From Heligmosomoides polygyrus polygyrus (lineage: Eukaryota; Nematoda; Chromadorea; Rhabditida; Heligmosomidae), in assembly GCA_947396885.1 (NCBI GenBank), contig OX377204.1, positions 5,022,001 to 5,086,000 on the forward strand: a DNA stretch of 64,000 nt, given 5' to 3'. The notes under the pieces were generated by a model. That model saw only the letters and a list, made by a program, of their open reading frames with translations, had not been told where the DNA came from and ran no database searches. The translations under genes and the position numbers were made by a program. This document shows, piece by piece, positions 37,675 to 51,500 of the stretch. Each line of letters begins with the position of its first letter. The first letter of the stretch is position 1.

Positions 37675-40600
37675 TATTATTATTATTATTATTACGCGGT
37701 TTAAGACACACGTGAGAGAAAAACACAGAAATCAAGAAACTCACAAACAAACGATGTTACATCTAGTTTTCAGAAAGACAAAAACTTGTCCTGCGCCGTA
37801 TGTACGCTTCAAAGAGCACAGAAGCTGAGGACCGAGTATGAAATTGTGCCTTAACTTCAAATAAAATGAAGCTGCCCTACGATTAAACATGGAGGAACGT
37901 AATTTTGTATTCGGTCTGCGATAGAATATCCTTTCCGACCCATCCCTGGTCTTAGAAGAGTTTATTGTATAAAATTGAGAGACGTCCACGTCAATGATTC
38001 CTACAAGCATTTTAAAGAGCACACACACATCCCTAACCTTTCGACGGGGCTCCAGAATGTTCAGACTGAGATATTTGTTTCTTATGTTAGAACGCGGTAC
38101 TGTGGAGTAAAGAAAGCTCCCAGATCTAATAACTACCTTTCTTGCGAAGTTTTTCTGAATCTTTTCTAAAAATTCGATATCCTTCTTCTTTGAAGGCGAA
38201 AATACCGCAGAACTACACTTCACAATAGGTCGGATGTAGGTCTTATACGCCTGCAGCAAAACCTTCTTACTTCGGGTCGAAAAGCCTCTGAAGATTTGAT
38301 AGATCCGCGCCTGAGCCTTCCTATGGTAACTCTATAGTGCTCCGAAAAGTCGAGTTTATGATTATAATGAAATCCAAGGTCCCTTACAGCCTGAACTCTC
38401 TCGATATTATATCCTCCGATTATATTCAGTAGGGGCCGAAGAGACACCAATCCTATTGAAAAGTGTTTTCTCTGGCGCCAAGGGGACACTCCATTGAGAA
38501 GACCACCATTGCAGCCTGTCAATTGCAAGCTGCAAAATGTTATGATCTTCACAAGAAATGACTTCTCTGTACACCTTAACTTCATGCGCAAATTGCTTGA
38601 CCACCACACCGCTGTCTTCTAGTAAGATTGAAATGTCCGAAGTATAAATCGTAAACAGACGGGGAGAAAGCACCCCTCCTTGGGGCACTCCCCTCTTAAC
38701 CTCATTGCACACTGAAAAAGCCTTCCCTACCTTTACCTGGAACGTCCTATTAGTAAGTAGTATATCAGCATGAAACTGACCAAGCTGAAGCCCTTCGTAG
38801 AAATGATGCAGTTTTCAATTTCATATTTTTTGTAGCTTTCACGTTTGGATTTTTAGCGCATGTTCTGTTTCGTCAAACAGCACTGGTGGTGTAATACGTA
38901 GGCTCGCTGCTCGGGAGGCAAAAGGTGCGGGTTTGAGTCTCGCTTGGCACAAAAGTTTGATCGCAACAAAACATCCTTCTAACAGATTCTATGTATCCTC
39001 TATATCAGCCGTTCTGGGCCTGAGCAAAAATAAAATACATCGATATAATAGATAACATTTAAATAAACATTTAAGTGCTTAATTAAACAAATAAATAAAA
39101 GGTTGACAGATAAGTGATTTTTGAACTTTGAACAGAAACGACGAAATACCAATCTGCTCATCGACTATCCGTTGAAAGTCGTTGTCAGAGTGAAAGTCAG
39201 TCATCTGTTGATAAACTGACATTCAAGTAAATAGTTTTAGCGAGATCAAAAGCTGAATGCTTGCTTCTCCTCACAGCATTTGACGCTAGGTCAACCTACC
39301 TTCTATGCTTCACATTGAAGGTAAAAAATCTAATCTAATCATCCCGGATACGGGTGGATGCTGATCGGTCCCACGAGGTGTGGATGTTGCGTTCGATCAA
39401 ACGGCGCCGGTGGTGTAAAGGCGTAGAGCATTCCCGCCCGGTCAGAGGGAGGTGCGGGTTCGAGTCCCGCCTGGCGCTAGAAGTTTTGATCGCAACAAAA
39501 CATCGTTGTGACAGCTTAAAAAAATCTAAGATCAGAGTTTCGTTACCATCCTTGATTATTGCTCATACATAGTCGTAACTGAGATGAAGTAATGGTTTCA
39601 TGTTTCTTCCTCATTAAAATTTAAAACACATTTGGTTTAATATCTACGAGAAGTAATTAGAACGTTGGTGTTGACCTTAAGAAACCAGCGAAAGTCATAA
39701 ATCTCTCTGATTATGGTATTTTTCGCCGATCTCATTCCACTGCGTATGTCAGTTTTTCATCCCGGTACGAAGGACACACTGGTGTCTGAAGTTTCAAAGC
39801 TATTACATCAACAGCAGCGAGCACGTCATCGCTCGTCCGAACTCGGTCCTGCTATTAGACTGGAAGGTCGAGGAAAATTATGGCCGACGAGCAGCGCAAC
39901 CTTCGCTACAGGACGACTTGAGCGCGCGATACTTCTCGCTCGAAACGTGTACGGTAGCCCCATAAGGAAACCTGGGGGAAACCTAGAGAGCTACCGTAAC
40001 GACAGGAGGACGTGAGCGAAGACGGAGCAAAGAAATAAAAGCTGTAGGAGAGAAAAAGTGAGAGAGACGTTCTACAGCAGAACGCGAACTCACCTGGAAA
40101 TCAGACTGTCGAGCGTAGCCTTAGCGGCCTGCATACGGCCTACCAACGTGTCGGACAGTCTCCACACGTAGATGCAGCCATTGCTGGCGGTAACGTAGAG
40201 TCTTCTAAAGGAATGCGATTGATATCTGCTGGGAAAACGAGTTTCGAAGAAACGTCGTCGCTCAAAAAACCGCCAGAGGAATTCTCAGTAGCAATAAAAA
40301 ATCTGATGTGCTCTCAATTTTCGCATTAATCAGTCAATTCCAGAAAGGTCGATTTAGAATGAAATCTGAATGCGTTGCCTCATGGCTTTAATTTACACCT
40401 CTGTCAACGTTCTTCACTCAGTTCCGAAAGCACGTATGCCTAGTTGAAAAAATAAACAGTTTCAACCACGAAAAGCACTCTTGTGATCATTTCTGCACCA
40501 CCGCCCTCAAAAATAGTGCGGTAGTTTAAAAGATAAATATAAAAAATTTGTAGATCTCGAACAGGCAGACCAGACGTGACCAGATCAGATGTTAAACTTT

Positions 40601-43600
40601 TCTAAAAAAAAAAGAATTTTTGTGAGTTCGCAACGGATTGACACGTTGCATCACTCCACAAGGCATTGGATGCGACACCGAATCGGACCATTTGAAAGTA
40701 TTCCATTTCGGATTTTTTTTTCATTTTCATCATCAGCTTGAAAAGTGTTCTATCCAGGTTTGGTCATCTTTTATTGAATGCGACCCATAAATAAATAAAT
40801 AAACAAACAAATAAATATAAATGATAAGGGTTCTAACAGTTAGCGAAGAAATGTACTTGTAATGGTTTTGAATTATGCAACCGTCGTTTCGTTTTCTCTC
40901 GTTTTTCTTTAAACTCGTTTTACTTCATTACCTGTAATACATACTACTCCCGTCGCGAAGTAAACAAAAACGTTAAATAATTCAGTATTTAAAATACTTC
41001 ATTTAGTGGAGATTAGACACTGAATCCGTCGCCGATACGGATAATTCGAATACGTTTTTTCAAACCCGGTTGAAAAGGTTGTGCGAATAGTGGAATATTT
41101 AAAAAGCTCTGGATCTCGGGATGATTATGTAAGAGCAGCTTTAAGAAAAAGAATTTTCAGATGATCCAAATCACTTATTCGGATCTCACATAGGATATCT
41201 GAATCGATTAGGGCATTAGAGTTCTGATTAAAATCAGTTTATTTAATTATCCGGAAAACCGATCTGGTAAAAGCCGCCTTTGTCTGAATCTCCCCAACAA
41301 GGAGAGCCTCCAGACTGGCGGTGAGGTTTTGCGATGCAATTTTTACAGGATGTATGTAGGGTCCCATGTGGGAGTTCAAAACCACAGCTACTTTTTTCGG
41401 AATGCTGTTCGTGGTCGAAAAAAAGCGTGTGGACGCGTGAGCGCGAAGTTCATGGCGCCCTGCTGCCACCCAGCCCAATGGTGTCGGTTGGCGTAGTGGT
41501 AGTGTTGTAGCTTCACAGGAGCGTGGTCATGGGTTCGATTCCCCATTGTACTGATGTTTTTGCATTTTGCGATTTACGCCAGTGGGACCCTTCATCCCCA
41601 TTTCTAACACATTTTTGAACAAAAACACGGCAACAAATGTCGTTTACGTTCATCGAGCTCTTTGAAAATGGAAAAGTGAGAATTTGACTTCCAGATTGAT
41701 CAAGTAAAAAACTGATGCCAGATTCTTGATCAGCACCCCAAATATCCTCCGCGCACAAAGTTTGGGCGAAATTGGTGCATCCGACCTTACCACCCTCACT
41801 TACTCACACCTTCTCTAACCTGTCGTAAGAAGAAGGGAAATCCAGAAACTGTAGTCAGATTCATGATCAGCACTCCAAGTAACACCCGTAACCGAAGTAC
41901 AAATAGCTATTTTTTTCGACCTTGCTAGTACAGTACATGGTTCCTTTTGATTTTCGAAAAGTCGAGCTGTTTCAAGATGATAAGAAGCTGTAGATAGAAA
42001 ATTCTATTATATTCTTTACATGGATGGAGTCAAACATGTAGTAACCAACTGGTAAGAATAGCTCATGATGCACCAACCTTCGTAAACAATGATAGAGGAT
42101 TGCAAAAAAAAAGATGTAAACGAAATACACTGCTTACAAGCTGAACATCTACGCTTCTATCTACCACCCTCTCAAAAAAGGACGTAGTAGCACGATATTT
42201 TATGGACCTTCTGTGTAACCCTCCACCGCTTAACGTATTCAATTGGTTTCCACCTCGAATCTTTACACCTCAATGATCGCCCTTGTTTGATCATAAAGAC
42301 CGAGGTGCAAAGCCCGTTCTAGATCCAGGCTCGAGTTAGGGCGATGAGGTCAGATGCACCAATTTCGCCCAAACTTTGTGTGCGGAGGATATTTAGGGTG
42401 CTAATCACGAATCTGGCATCAGTCTTTGATTTGCTTAACCTGGAAGCCAAAAATTCTCACATTTTCATGTTCAAAGAGCTCCATGAACGCAAACGACATT
42501 TCTTTCCGTGTTTTTGTTCAAAAATGGGTTGGAAATGGGGACGAAGAGTCCCACTGACGATAAATCGCAAAATGCAATAACATCAGTACAAGGGGGAATC
42601 GAACCCACGACCACGCTTCTGTGAAGCTGCCACACTACCCACTACACCATCTGACCACATTTGGCTGGGTGGCAGCAGGGCGCCATGAACTTCGCGCTCA
42701 CGCGTCCACACGCTTTTCTTCGACCACAGAAGAGCATTCCGAAAAAAGTAACTATGGTTTTGGACTCCCCACACGGGACCCTACATCCTGTAAAAATTGC
42801 ATCGGAAAAGCTCACCGCTACTCCTTTCCTTGTAAGGTCGAGGCTTCTCAATAATCCTATTCTTCGCACAGTCCTTTTAGCCGGGGTTTGAAACAAAATT
42901 GAGGATCCGAATTATCCGAATCAGCGTAGGATCCAGTGAACTCCATTTAGCCAAGGATTTTAAATGTCGACTTAATTAGCCTTTTTGTTTACACTATTTA
43001 CGCTGTTTGGGCGCGTGTAGCGCAGTCGGAGGAGGCGCGACTGTCGCGTGCATCCGATACCAGGTTCCTGGTTCGGATTTCCTGTCCAGGCCAACCAAGC
43101 CTTCCATCCCTCCGGGGTCGGAGAATTGGTACCAGACTTGTCTGGGAAGGATAGAGCGCTGACTTGTTCATCGGCTGGCCACCGCAAGTCATTGTATGGC
43201 CAAATACGCATTCATGTCGCCTCCACGACATCCCGTAGAAGTAGAATGCGCTGGCGCATCCCAGAAGGGATTGAGTAACGCCGTCCTTTATCCTTTATCC
43301 TTTATTTACGCTGTTTACGCGAGCGGTTTTGTGATATAAGTAACAAAGTAAAAAACCGTTACGGTTGAATCAATCAGAAACATTACAAGTAAGAAAAGGA
43401 TAAAGGACGGCGTTATTCAATCCCTTTAGGATGCCCCACGCATTCTACTTCTACGGGATGTCGTGGAGGCGAGTTGAATGTGCACTTGGCCATACAGTGA
43501 CTTGCGGTGGCCAGCCGATGAACAAGTCAGCGCTTTATCCATCCCAGACAAGTCTGGTACCAATTCACCGACCCTGAAGGGATGGAAGGATTGGTTGGCC

Positions 43601-46600
43601 TGAGCGGGAAATTCGAACCAGAAACCTGGTATCGGGTGCAGGCGACAGCCGGCGCCTCCTCCGACTGCGCTCCACACGCCCAACCATTACAAGTACATTT
43701 CTTAATTGCTAGAACCTTTACCATTTATCGACTTTTTTTACTTTATTTGTGAGTCGTATTCTACAAAAAAATGGCCAAACATAAATCGAACGCCTTTCAT
43801 GCCGATGAGCAAACTTGACATTTGTTTTTGAAATTTTATGTCACTGGGATGAGCTACGTGGAACTCTGCCGTTTAACATTTTGTCATAAAGCAATTGATG
43901 AGGTACCAATTTTACCAACGGGAATTTTTGATTTACCCACATTGAATAACATTCTCTTTAAAAAAAGCAACACACAGAAGGCTAGAGCAAAACTTGGTCA
44001 GATTTTGTTAAAGGGTTATTTGACTGGAAAGGTATGAGGCCAGGTAAGCCACTTTTTATGAGCTACCTTCCTAGAGCTTATGCTCCATTGTTTTGATAGT
44101 CAATTCCGTTTAATTACTCTTTGCACTTTGAAATTCTTGCCCTTCTTTAGTGTTTCGCGCAAAGCTACAAACTTTTGCATAGAAGACATTTAGCCGTTTT
44201 GCGGCAATGACTCGTTTTAGAAGCAAATGTAGCCATTTTTTCACAAAAATGGTTATTGAGTAACCAAAAAATGAGAGATTGGAAGGTGCTACTGAACTAC
44301 TTCAAAACAGGAACTGTCCACCGTAATTACCTGCAATCTTCTGAGAACTCGACGTCGGTCGCTGACTCTCCAATGCCAGTCACAGCCGCTACGCATTTTC
44401 CCGTTCGAACCTCAACCACATAGACGTGACGATCGGAACAGACGCTGGCTGCGTACGTGCATGACGGATCGAGACAGAACTGCAACGGGGAACACTTCAC
44501 TTCATTTTTTCGCCACAAAAGCCTCACTTAAGAGAAAACAGAACGCAGTTCTCTAGCCCCACATTCGGTTTCCACAGGCCTGATACATCAAGCAGTGGGT
44601 ATAGGTAGAGATACTGCAAGGGAATCGTACTCACTTCCCGCTATGTGTGGCAGGTACAGGTCAGATAGGTATATTCATGAAAGGACCAATCCAATCAGCT
44701 GGTTTATTTTTGAACCTTTGCTGTTGTCATTGTTTCTTAAATTTACACCGTTTTTTAAATTTCATTGCTCCGAATCCATTTTTTACGACAATCTGTCCTA
44801 GTGGGCGAGTTCACCTCCACATAACTATCTTCGCTTTAATAAGGCTCAATATGTCTACTCATTCGGCGTCAGCTAGTTACTGTTTGAGTATCTTCGCATG
44901 GTCGTTCATTCATTTCTCGCATTAGCACTCAATGCGAACAGAGGGTATGGTGGAAATTGGTTACAAATCGCAGTGCGTAGTATAGTTGTTTTCCAGAATG
45001 AATATTCGAACATTCGAATTCGAATAATTCTATTCGAAATCGAATATTCGTATTCGAACGTTCGAAAAAACGCGCGATTTTCGAATGTATTCGAATTCGA
45101 GTGCTCAAAAAAACGCGATTTTCGAATGTCTTCGAATTCGAGTGCTGGAAAAAACGCGGTTTTCGAATGTATTCGATTTTCGAATATTCGAAAATCGTCG
45201 CTATTCGAATATATTCGGTTATTCGAAGTTTTTGGGGGAGAGCGCAACTATAGTGCGTAGCTGTCCGCGCAACACTGTCGCCGACGTCGCTAACAACAGT
45301 GTCGCCGAAGTATAACATAGGCCTAAAGGCCCCCACAGAGTTCTGCGGCAGCGCCGCGGCCCTATGCTTAACTATAGGGCAGAGACGCAGAGCTCGCTGC
45401 CGGCGGCGTCCCTGCCCTATCCTTAACCATTGCAGCGAGCGACGTTGCCGCAGAACTCTGCGGGGGCCTTAAGTGGTACACCAACGATGTGGCGAGTAAT
45501 GTTTATCATGAATGCGTCATCGAGAGTTCCTCTATCCCCTTTACCCCGTACACCCGAGGGTTGCGCAGTGATGAATCCAGCCCCGGCTCCAAGACGTAAC
45601 CTCGACGCGACGTCGCGCGCTAGCCGCATGCGACGCTGCGGCGCTGAAACGCGGACGTGCGCTCGGCGACGCATGGTAAGCTGCTGAGCACGGAATTTCG
45701 CCAATGTTAAAGCTTTTCTACTCGTTTTTTGAAGTGTTGGTGCTGTTTTCATTGTTTTATTACTAATTTCTCGTAAAGAGCACATTTTAAGAGAACCGAT
45801 AATAATTGATGTAAAGAATTCGTTCTGTGTGTACACAAATCGAGCCAAAGGATTAAAAGGAAGAAATTATTCGATCATGGTTTTAGCCAAACGCTACCGA
45901 GCAGTAGTAAGAAATTTATACATAGTTTCTATATGGGATTTAGAGGAAAGAAACTCTCTGTCGAGCCTCACGACCTCCGCAGTCCCTCGGTCCTCCGCGG
46001 GGCGTCCAGGCTCGCAGCGCGCTCCGGTGAGGCGCCCATCGCGCGGCCTGCCCCCGCCTCCGCCGGTATCGATCCGGGGCGGAGCGCGCGCTTTCGAGCG
46101 AGTGCCCGCGCCTCTCGCGGAGTCGGCTGTCAGTCTACGCCTGCACCGAACGAGAGCGGGGGCGCGGCGATCTGGCGTCGCCTTTCTGCCAGCTCTCCAT
46201 ACTCAGTTCAGCCGGAGCCAGCCTGCGAGGCCTGGCCATATCGTTGTCTCAGTTCAAAGCATCGACTGTAAATCGGATGGATGGCGACCCTTCCAAGAAG
46301 GGCTGAGGGCGCTGAGTAATCAATACAGTGAAGCGCCCGGCCCGTCTGCGTCTACATCCTCCCTCGCCACTCCACTTTCTGCCGGCTACACTCTTGTTTC
46401 ATCATTGCGTCATCGACTCCTATATATTCCACTGTGTCGGCACAATGGTGTGCGATAAATCTGGGTTGGTATCCGGTGTGCAATCTGAGGGAGTGCGGTG
46501 AGTCCGTTTATACTGTAGTTGTCTGGTGTTGCTGGTATTGTTGTGTGTTTCCTGGTTGTTGGTTATGCCGGGTAAGTCCCATGCGGGGTCCGGGTGGAGG

Positions 46601-48554
46601 GGCAGAGCGCTCACGGCGGAAGCCTGCGCGAGGCCGTCCACATGGGCACCGCGTGGGCAGCTGTGTTCAATGCAAGGCAACCAACTCGTATGTTGGGTAG
46701 TGACTCCCCATGGCATTATGCTGGCTGCAGTCCAGGGCTGGAAAGGCTCAATTCAGTGGGAGGTGAAGGGACGGACCCGGGGAATTCTCACTTCAGAAGT
46801 GGCGCTTAAGGGCATGGGACCGCTACACCTCCCGGGGTACTTGGCCTTGGCAGCTTCGGGTGCCCCATGGGGCAAGTTGGAGTCCCACGTGTTGACGGCA
46901 CAACCGCTGCACTGGGGCCATCGACTTGCAACACTCTCGGAGGGTGGGGTTGGTCGTCCGCCTTGGTAAGAAGACATGAAGTTAGTGTATGTGAAGTTAC
47001 ATCAGAAATGGCTTATGTCAGCTCACTGTAGAGGTAGAAGACACGAATGCTGCAAAAAAAAAATTCGGATTCGTACAGCACAAACCGTTGTGTAGGGCTG
47101 TCCTACATGGTGACCCCTCCCACCTACCTATTCACGGCAAACTCTCTAGACGTGATACTCATTACCCAAAATGACGAGGCGCCGGCTGATGCAAAAGCTG
47201 CGCTGTCCTGGACGACTTTTCCTACAATCGTTCGTGATCAACTGACTTTGCATCCCTTTTGACACAATGATTGAGAATCCTATGCTTGATCTCCGTCTTA
47301 GTTCTAACGGGTGCATAAATAAGAGAGCAATGTTCTACAAAACTCGGAAGTTCGAATGTGTTGATGCATTGCATCAGGTCTCCTCCCAGTTTATTCAGCC
47401 TGCGCATTCGTAAAATGATTGTGCGTATTGTGTACTAGCCGTCCCTGTCGGAAGCAGTCGGACCACGAAAACTCGTCCAATTTCGTCGCGCATCACGCGC
47501 GACGTCAGGGGGGTTCGCGCGACGTTGGAGTTACGTCTGCCCCCATCCGGCCCCATCATTGCTTTTCGTACCTTTCCCAATGAACCTTGCTGGATATCGG
47601 CTTCGCCGCCAGTGCCTCGTACAACCGTCAGCAGCTTTCCGGTGAGCGAGTATGACCGTAGTTGGCGATCTTGACACGATGTCAACAAGGTGGCGCCGTT
47701 TGTTGGGACGAGCAGATCGTTGATGCCGATCTGAGCCGAGATCAGGTTCTCACGAATGAACTGAATGGTGTCCTGAAATTAAACCATCAAAACTCTACAT
47801 GTAACGTTCGAGTGAACGAGTGAGTGCCTTTACCTGAGTGAAAATCACGAGTCGCCATATAATGATCGTCTTATCGGACCCACATGTGAAAAGATAGAGG
47901 TCACCGTTGTGATTCTAAATTTTCTCAATTTTCTCTTTTGTGGTGCAGAATCGGACTGAATATAGGTAAGAGACAGAAAATTACCTGCACAAAGCGGACC
48001 GCATTCAATGCGCTCTGATGATCATCGATGACGTAGCAATGCTCGTAGCTGGATCTCTCCGGTCGGAACAGATGCACAAGGCGATCTCTTCCACCAGATG
48101 CGAGCAGGTGCGGAGCTCCTGAAGAAAATATTCACTTATGAATGGATACGTATATGGGTGACAAAGACAAACCTAAGTGAGAGGAAACGGCGAGGAAAGA
48201 GAGAATCCAGAAAAACTCGCAATACCTCTGGAACTGTCGGAAAACTCCACACACTGCACGTCGAGTTCGTGTGCGCTGACCACATCCAGCACCGTCATCT
48301 CCGGGTCGGACAGATCGATGACGCTAGAAATACTGACTCCAAGCTGGAGCTGGGACTGCGCTGTTGTCTGTGGAACAAAGCTCACTGCAGATTTCCACTC
48401 TTTGTGCCAGCCACTAGATGTCTTCCATCTGGGGACACCGTCAAGCACCGAATGCCCGTGGTAGTGTCCATTCTTTCGCTCGGCAAGAGTCCAACATCTG
48501 AAGAAGCCATACTTTTCTCGTGCAACCGGCACCACTCATAGTTGGCCCTCAATT

Positions 48555-48589
<35 letters not shown>

Positions 48590-51500
48590 TTTGCACTATA
48601 TAGTGCGCCATGATCAACAGTTAATAAACATGGACACGGTGAAAACAAGGCAACGATCTTTAGAAAATGAGAACAAAAACAAACAACTAAACTCCTCATT
48701 AACTCAACCTAGCGTTTAGTGATGATAGCTCACAAGAAAAAATTGATTAACAGGGGTCGACTTAGAAATAAAGGAAGAGGAAAACGCAGAAACAAAGGTT
48801 TATGGAGTGGGCAGTTCAATGTGACACGAGCAGTGGCCCGCCAACAGTGCAAGTCGCAAGGGAGAACGGCTCCGGATGCCATCTTAGTAGGTCCGCCGCT
48901 CCCATTGAAGCCCACATGACGGCTGCTAGGGGACGCAGTGGAAAAGTGGCAAATGAGTTTACAAAGGCATTACGATTGACAAAAACCAAGTACAGCAAAG
49001 AAAAGTGTTGAGGAAATTGAGTGAACAACAATGCCAGAAATCAGATAACATTGGGGGAACTAATTAGGCATCAATACAGAAACCAGATTAGTAACTTAAA
49101 GTAAAGTATAAATCAAACAACAAGTGAACAAAAAACACTTAACAGCACAAAAAACCAAAGTAAGTTTTTTTTAAAGTAAATAAAAGTAAAACGGAAGTAA
49201 AACCTGCCAAAAAAAGGAAAGCAATGATGCATATATTCAGGAAATGTCCTTTAAATGCAGCGTCGAGAGTAGGTTTATTTTCCTCAACCTACTACGAAAA
49301 ACATTGGCATTTGGCGATTCTAATAAGCTTGCAGGCAACATTTACAGCCAGCGAGCGCCACGGTAAAAAAGCGAATTGAACACTTTATCACGACATCTCT
49401 TTTTCACCCTAGGGTAGTGAAAACGGTAGTGATTACGGTGACCCAGCGTTGGCAAGAACGTCCAATATTTGCTAGCTTTAAGTCTTGATTCGCGTTTTAG
49501 TACTTTAAAGCAGAAAACTAGGTCGCTGAAAACACGCCTATAAAGCAGGCTTTTGAGGTTGAAAAGTCTAAGCGTTTCCTCATAGTTGGGAATCATTCGT
49601 GTATCGTTTGGAGTACGTAGTAGTATTAGTAGTAGTAGTATTTTCTAGAAATACACGTTTTTATTCAAGCTCAGCACGGCTGTTACAGAGGTTATAAACA
49701 GTCACAATGATGATTTACTTCGACACGAACTTTTGCGCCATGTGGGACTTGAATCTCCTAACTTAATTTCCGAATGCAGGTTATTACACTGTCAAACCAC
49801 TAGCGTTGTTAGAGTCCCATCTTGCGCAATAGATTTTATAGGATTCACAAAATTCATTACTGTACCACTGAAAACCCGAGGATTAGTACGCCATTCAGGT
49901 ACCAATCGATGGTTGGACTGAAAAATAGAAAGTCCCCTAGCAGTTGAAAAACGAACCACTTGATCGTTGGGTTGAGGGACAACTGTCAAAATTCGCAATA
50001 CAAAGCTAAAAGGTTTATCTTTAGACCCAGTGAAAGAAGTGCGGGATTTAGACCTCATAGTCTCTCAGATCACCTAGGTTTTGATAGCCACTACAAAAAT
50101 ATTGTGAAAAAGTAAACTACCGGATCTAAAATTTGTTCAAGTTCCCAAGAATGAGAGGTCCCCAAGCCTATTTGCGAATGTATGAGACTTATGTGCGTTC
50201 CATAGTTGAAAGTGGAGTGACAGCATTTAACCCGCTCAAGGAAAAGATATGGGCTTTCTAACAGGGGTGAGCTCAAAACCGCTCTCTATGTAAGCTAGAA
50301 ATGTGATGTTCTGGACCGAGCCACACACAAAAGTCCTTTGGGGCGCTGGGAGGTCGAAACTTCCCGGACTACCGTCTCTCTCTAGCACAAGGAGAAAAAC
50401 AGATCTTGTCTGCTTTTCGCAAGCTGCCAATAAGGTAGGACAATAGTAGACCTTTTCAGTTTTCCGCAGACTAGAACCAGAACAGCTCAGTCTGCAAGGT
50501 CAAGGGTTAGGGGAAATTTCCTTATATAAAGGAGCACTAAGGAGAAAACCTCATTGCTGAACGACAATCAACGCCTTCCGTGTTTGTCTGTTCACGTTTT
50601 TAAGGCTCCATTATCTCATTATCTTATTCAAAACCAGTCAAAAAGTTAGACGTATTAACAGGTATTTTTTAACGGTCTGTATTTCCGTAATAGAACTGTA
50701 TTTGTTGTTCTATGGCACCGTCTCACCCTTTTCTTTTTATCGGATGATTTACGCGTGTGACAGTGACTCGCGTCTTTAAATAAATAAATAAATAACTGTA
50801 GTAGTGGGTGTAGCTTACCTCCACGTGGTTCCACAAGAGCTGCGGGATTTTCTTCAACGTGGATGATCTTCTTCAGCGTAGGTGACAGTAGGTTCGAGCT
50901 GGGCATCGTGCAGACCTAAAACAGTAGGTACATTGGACATTGGAAGTCACTAAAGTTCTGTGACATAAGTTGGTATTACTGTAGTCATAACAGCTCCTTT
51001 GAAACGAATCTAAAGCTGTAGAGATCAGTAGAGGACCTAACGTTCGTTAACTGGATAATTACAACAGATGCTCAAAAATGTCTCGTTTGATTTCAATACA
51101 CTTTTAAAGGCAAACTCGGGATATATTCGTTCGAGCACAACTATAGAGCCCGCCTAGGTATGACCCGTAATATGATCAGACTACTAGGGGATCTCCTCTC
51201 GTCAAGGTGCTCGAAACTGCTTGTCACACCCACCATGGATCACGGCATAGCTACACTAAATGATGATGTCAGGACTTTCGCTACTGATATCAGATGTACT
51301 TAATTAACAAAGCCTAATTTATAACAGTTAGGCGTAGTATAAGGCTGTTGCAAAATTAATTTCCGTCTCGAGGTATTCTACTATATATAAGCGAGAACGG
51401 TCGTTTGTCTGTGGGTGAGTTTGTGTGTGTTTGTTTGCACAGAAGTGCTGGGGGAGTGTGTTGGGAGGAAGTGTGGGGAAGGGGGGGGGGGAGGTTGCAG

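Noticed and set aside
43822..44037. 71-codon plus-strand frame as a small gene
   Set aside because: Plausible composition but no similarity recognised, and it lies in an intron of the opposite-strand gene without other support.
44898..45336. Phe/Glu/Asn-rich frames of 113-135 codons on both strands
   Set aside because: Produced by the palindromic ATTCGAA array.
46526..46969. 147-codon plus-strand frame with signal-like start as a secreted protein
   Set aside because: Overlaps an 88-codon and a 71-codon frame in GC-rich DNA, no domain, no splice or leader acceptor; kept only as part of an unassigned block.
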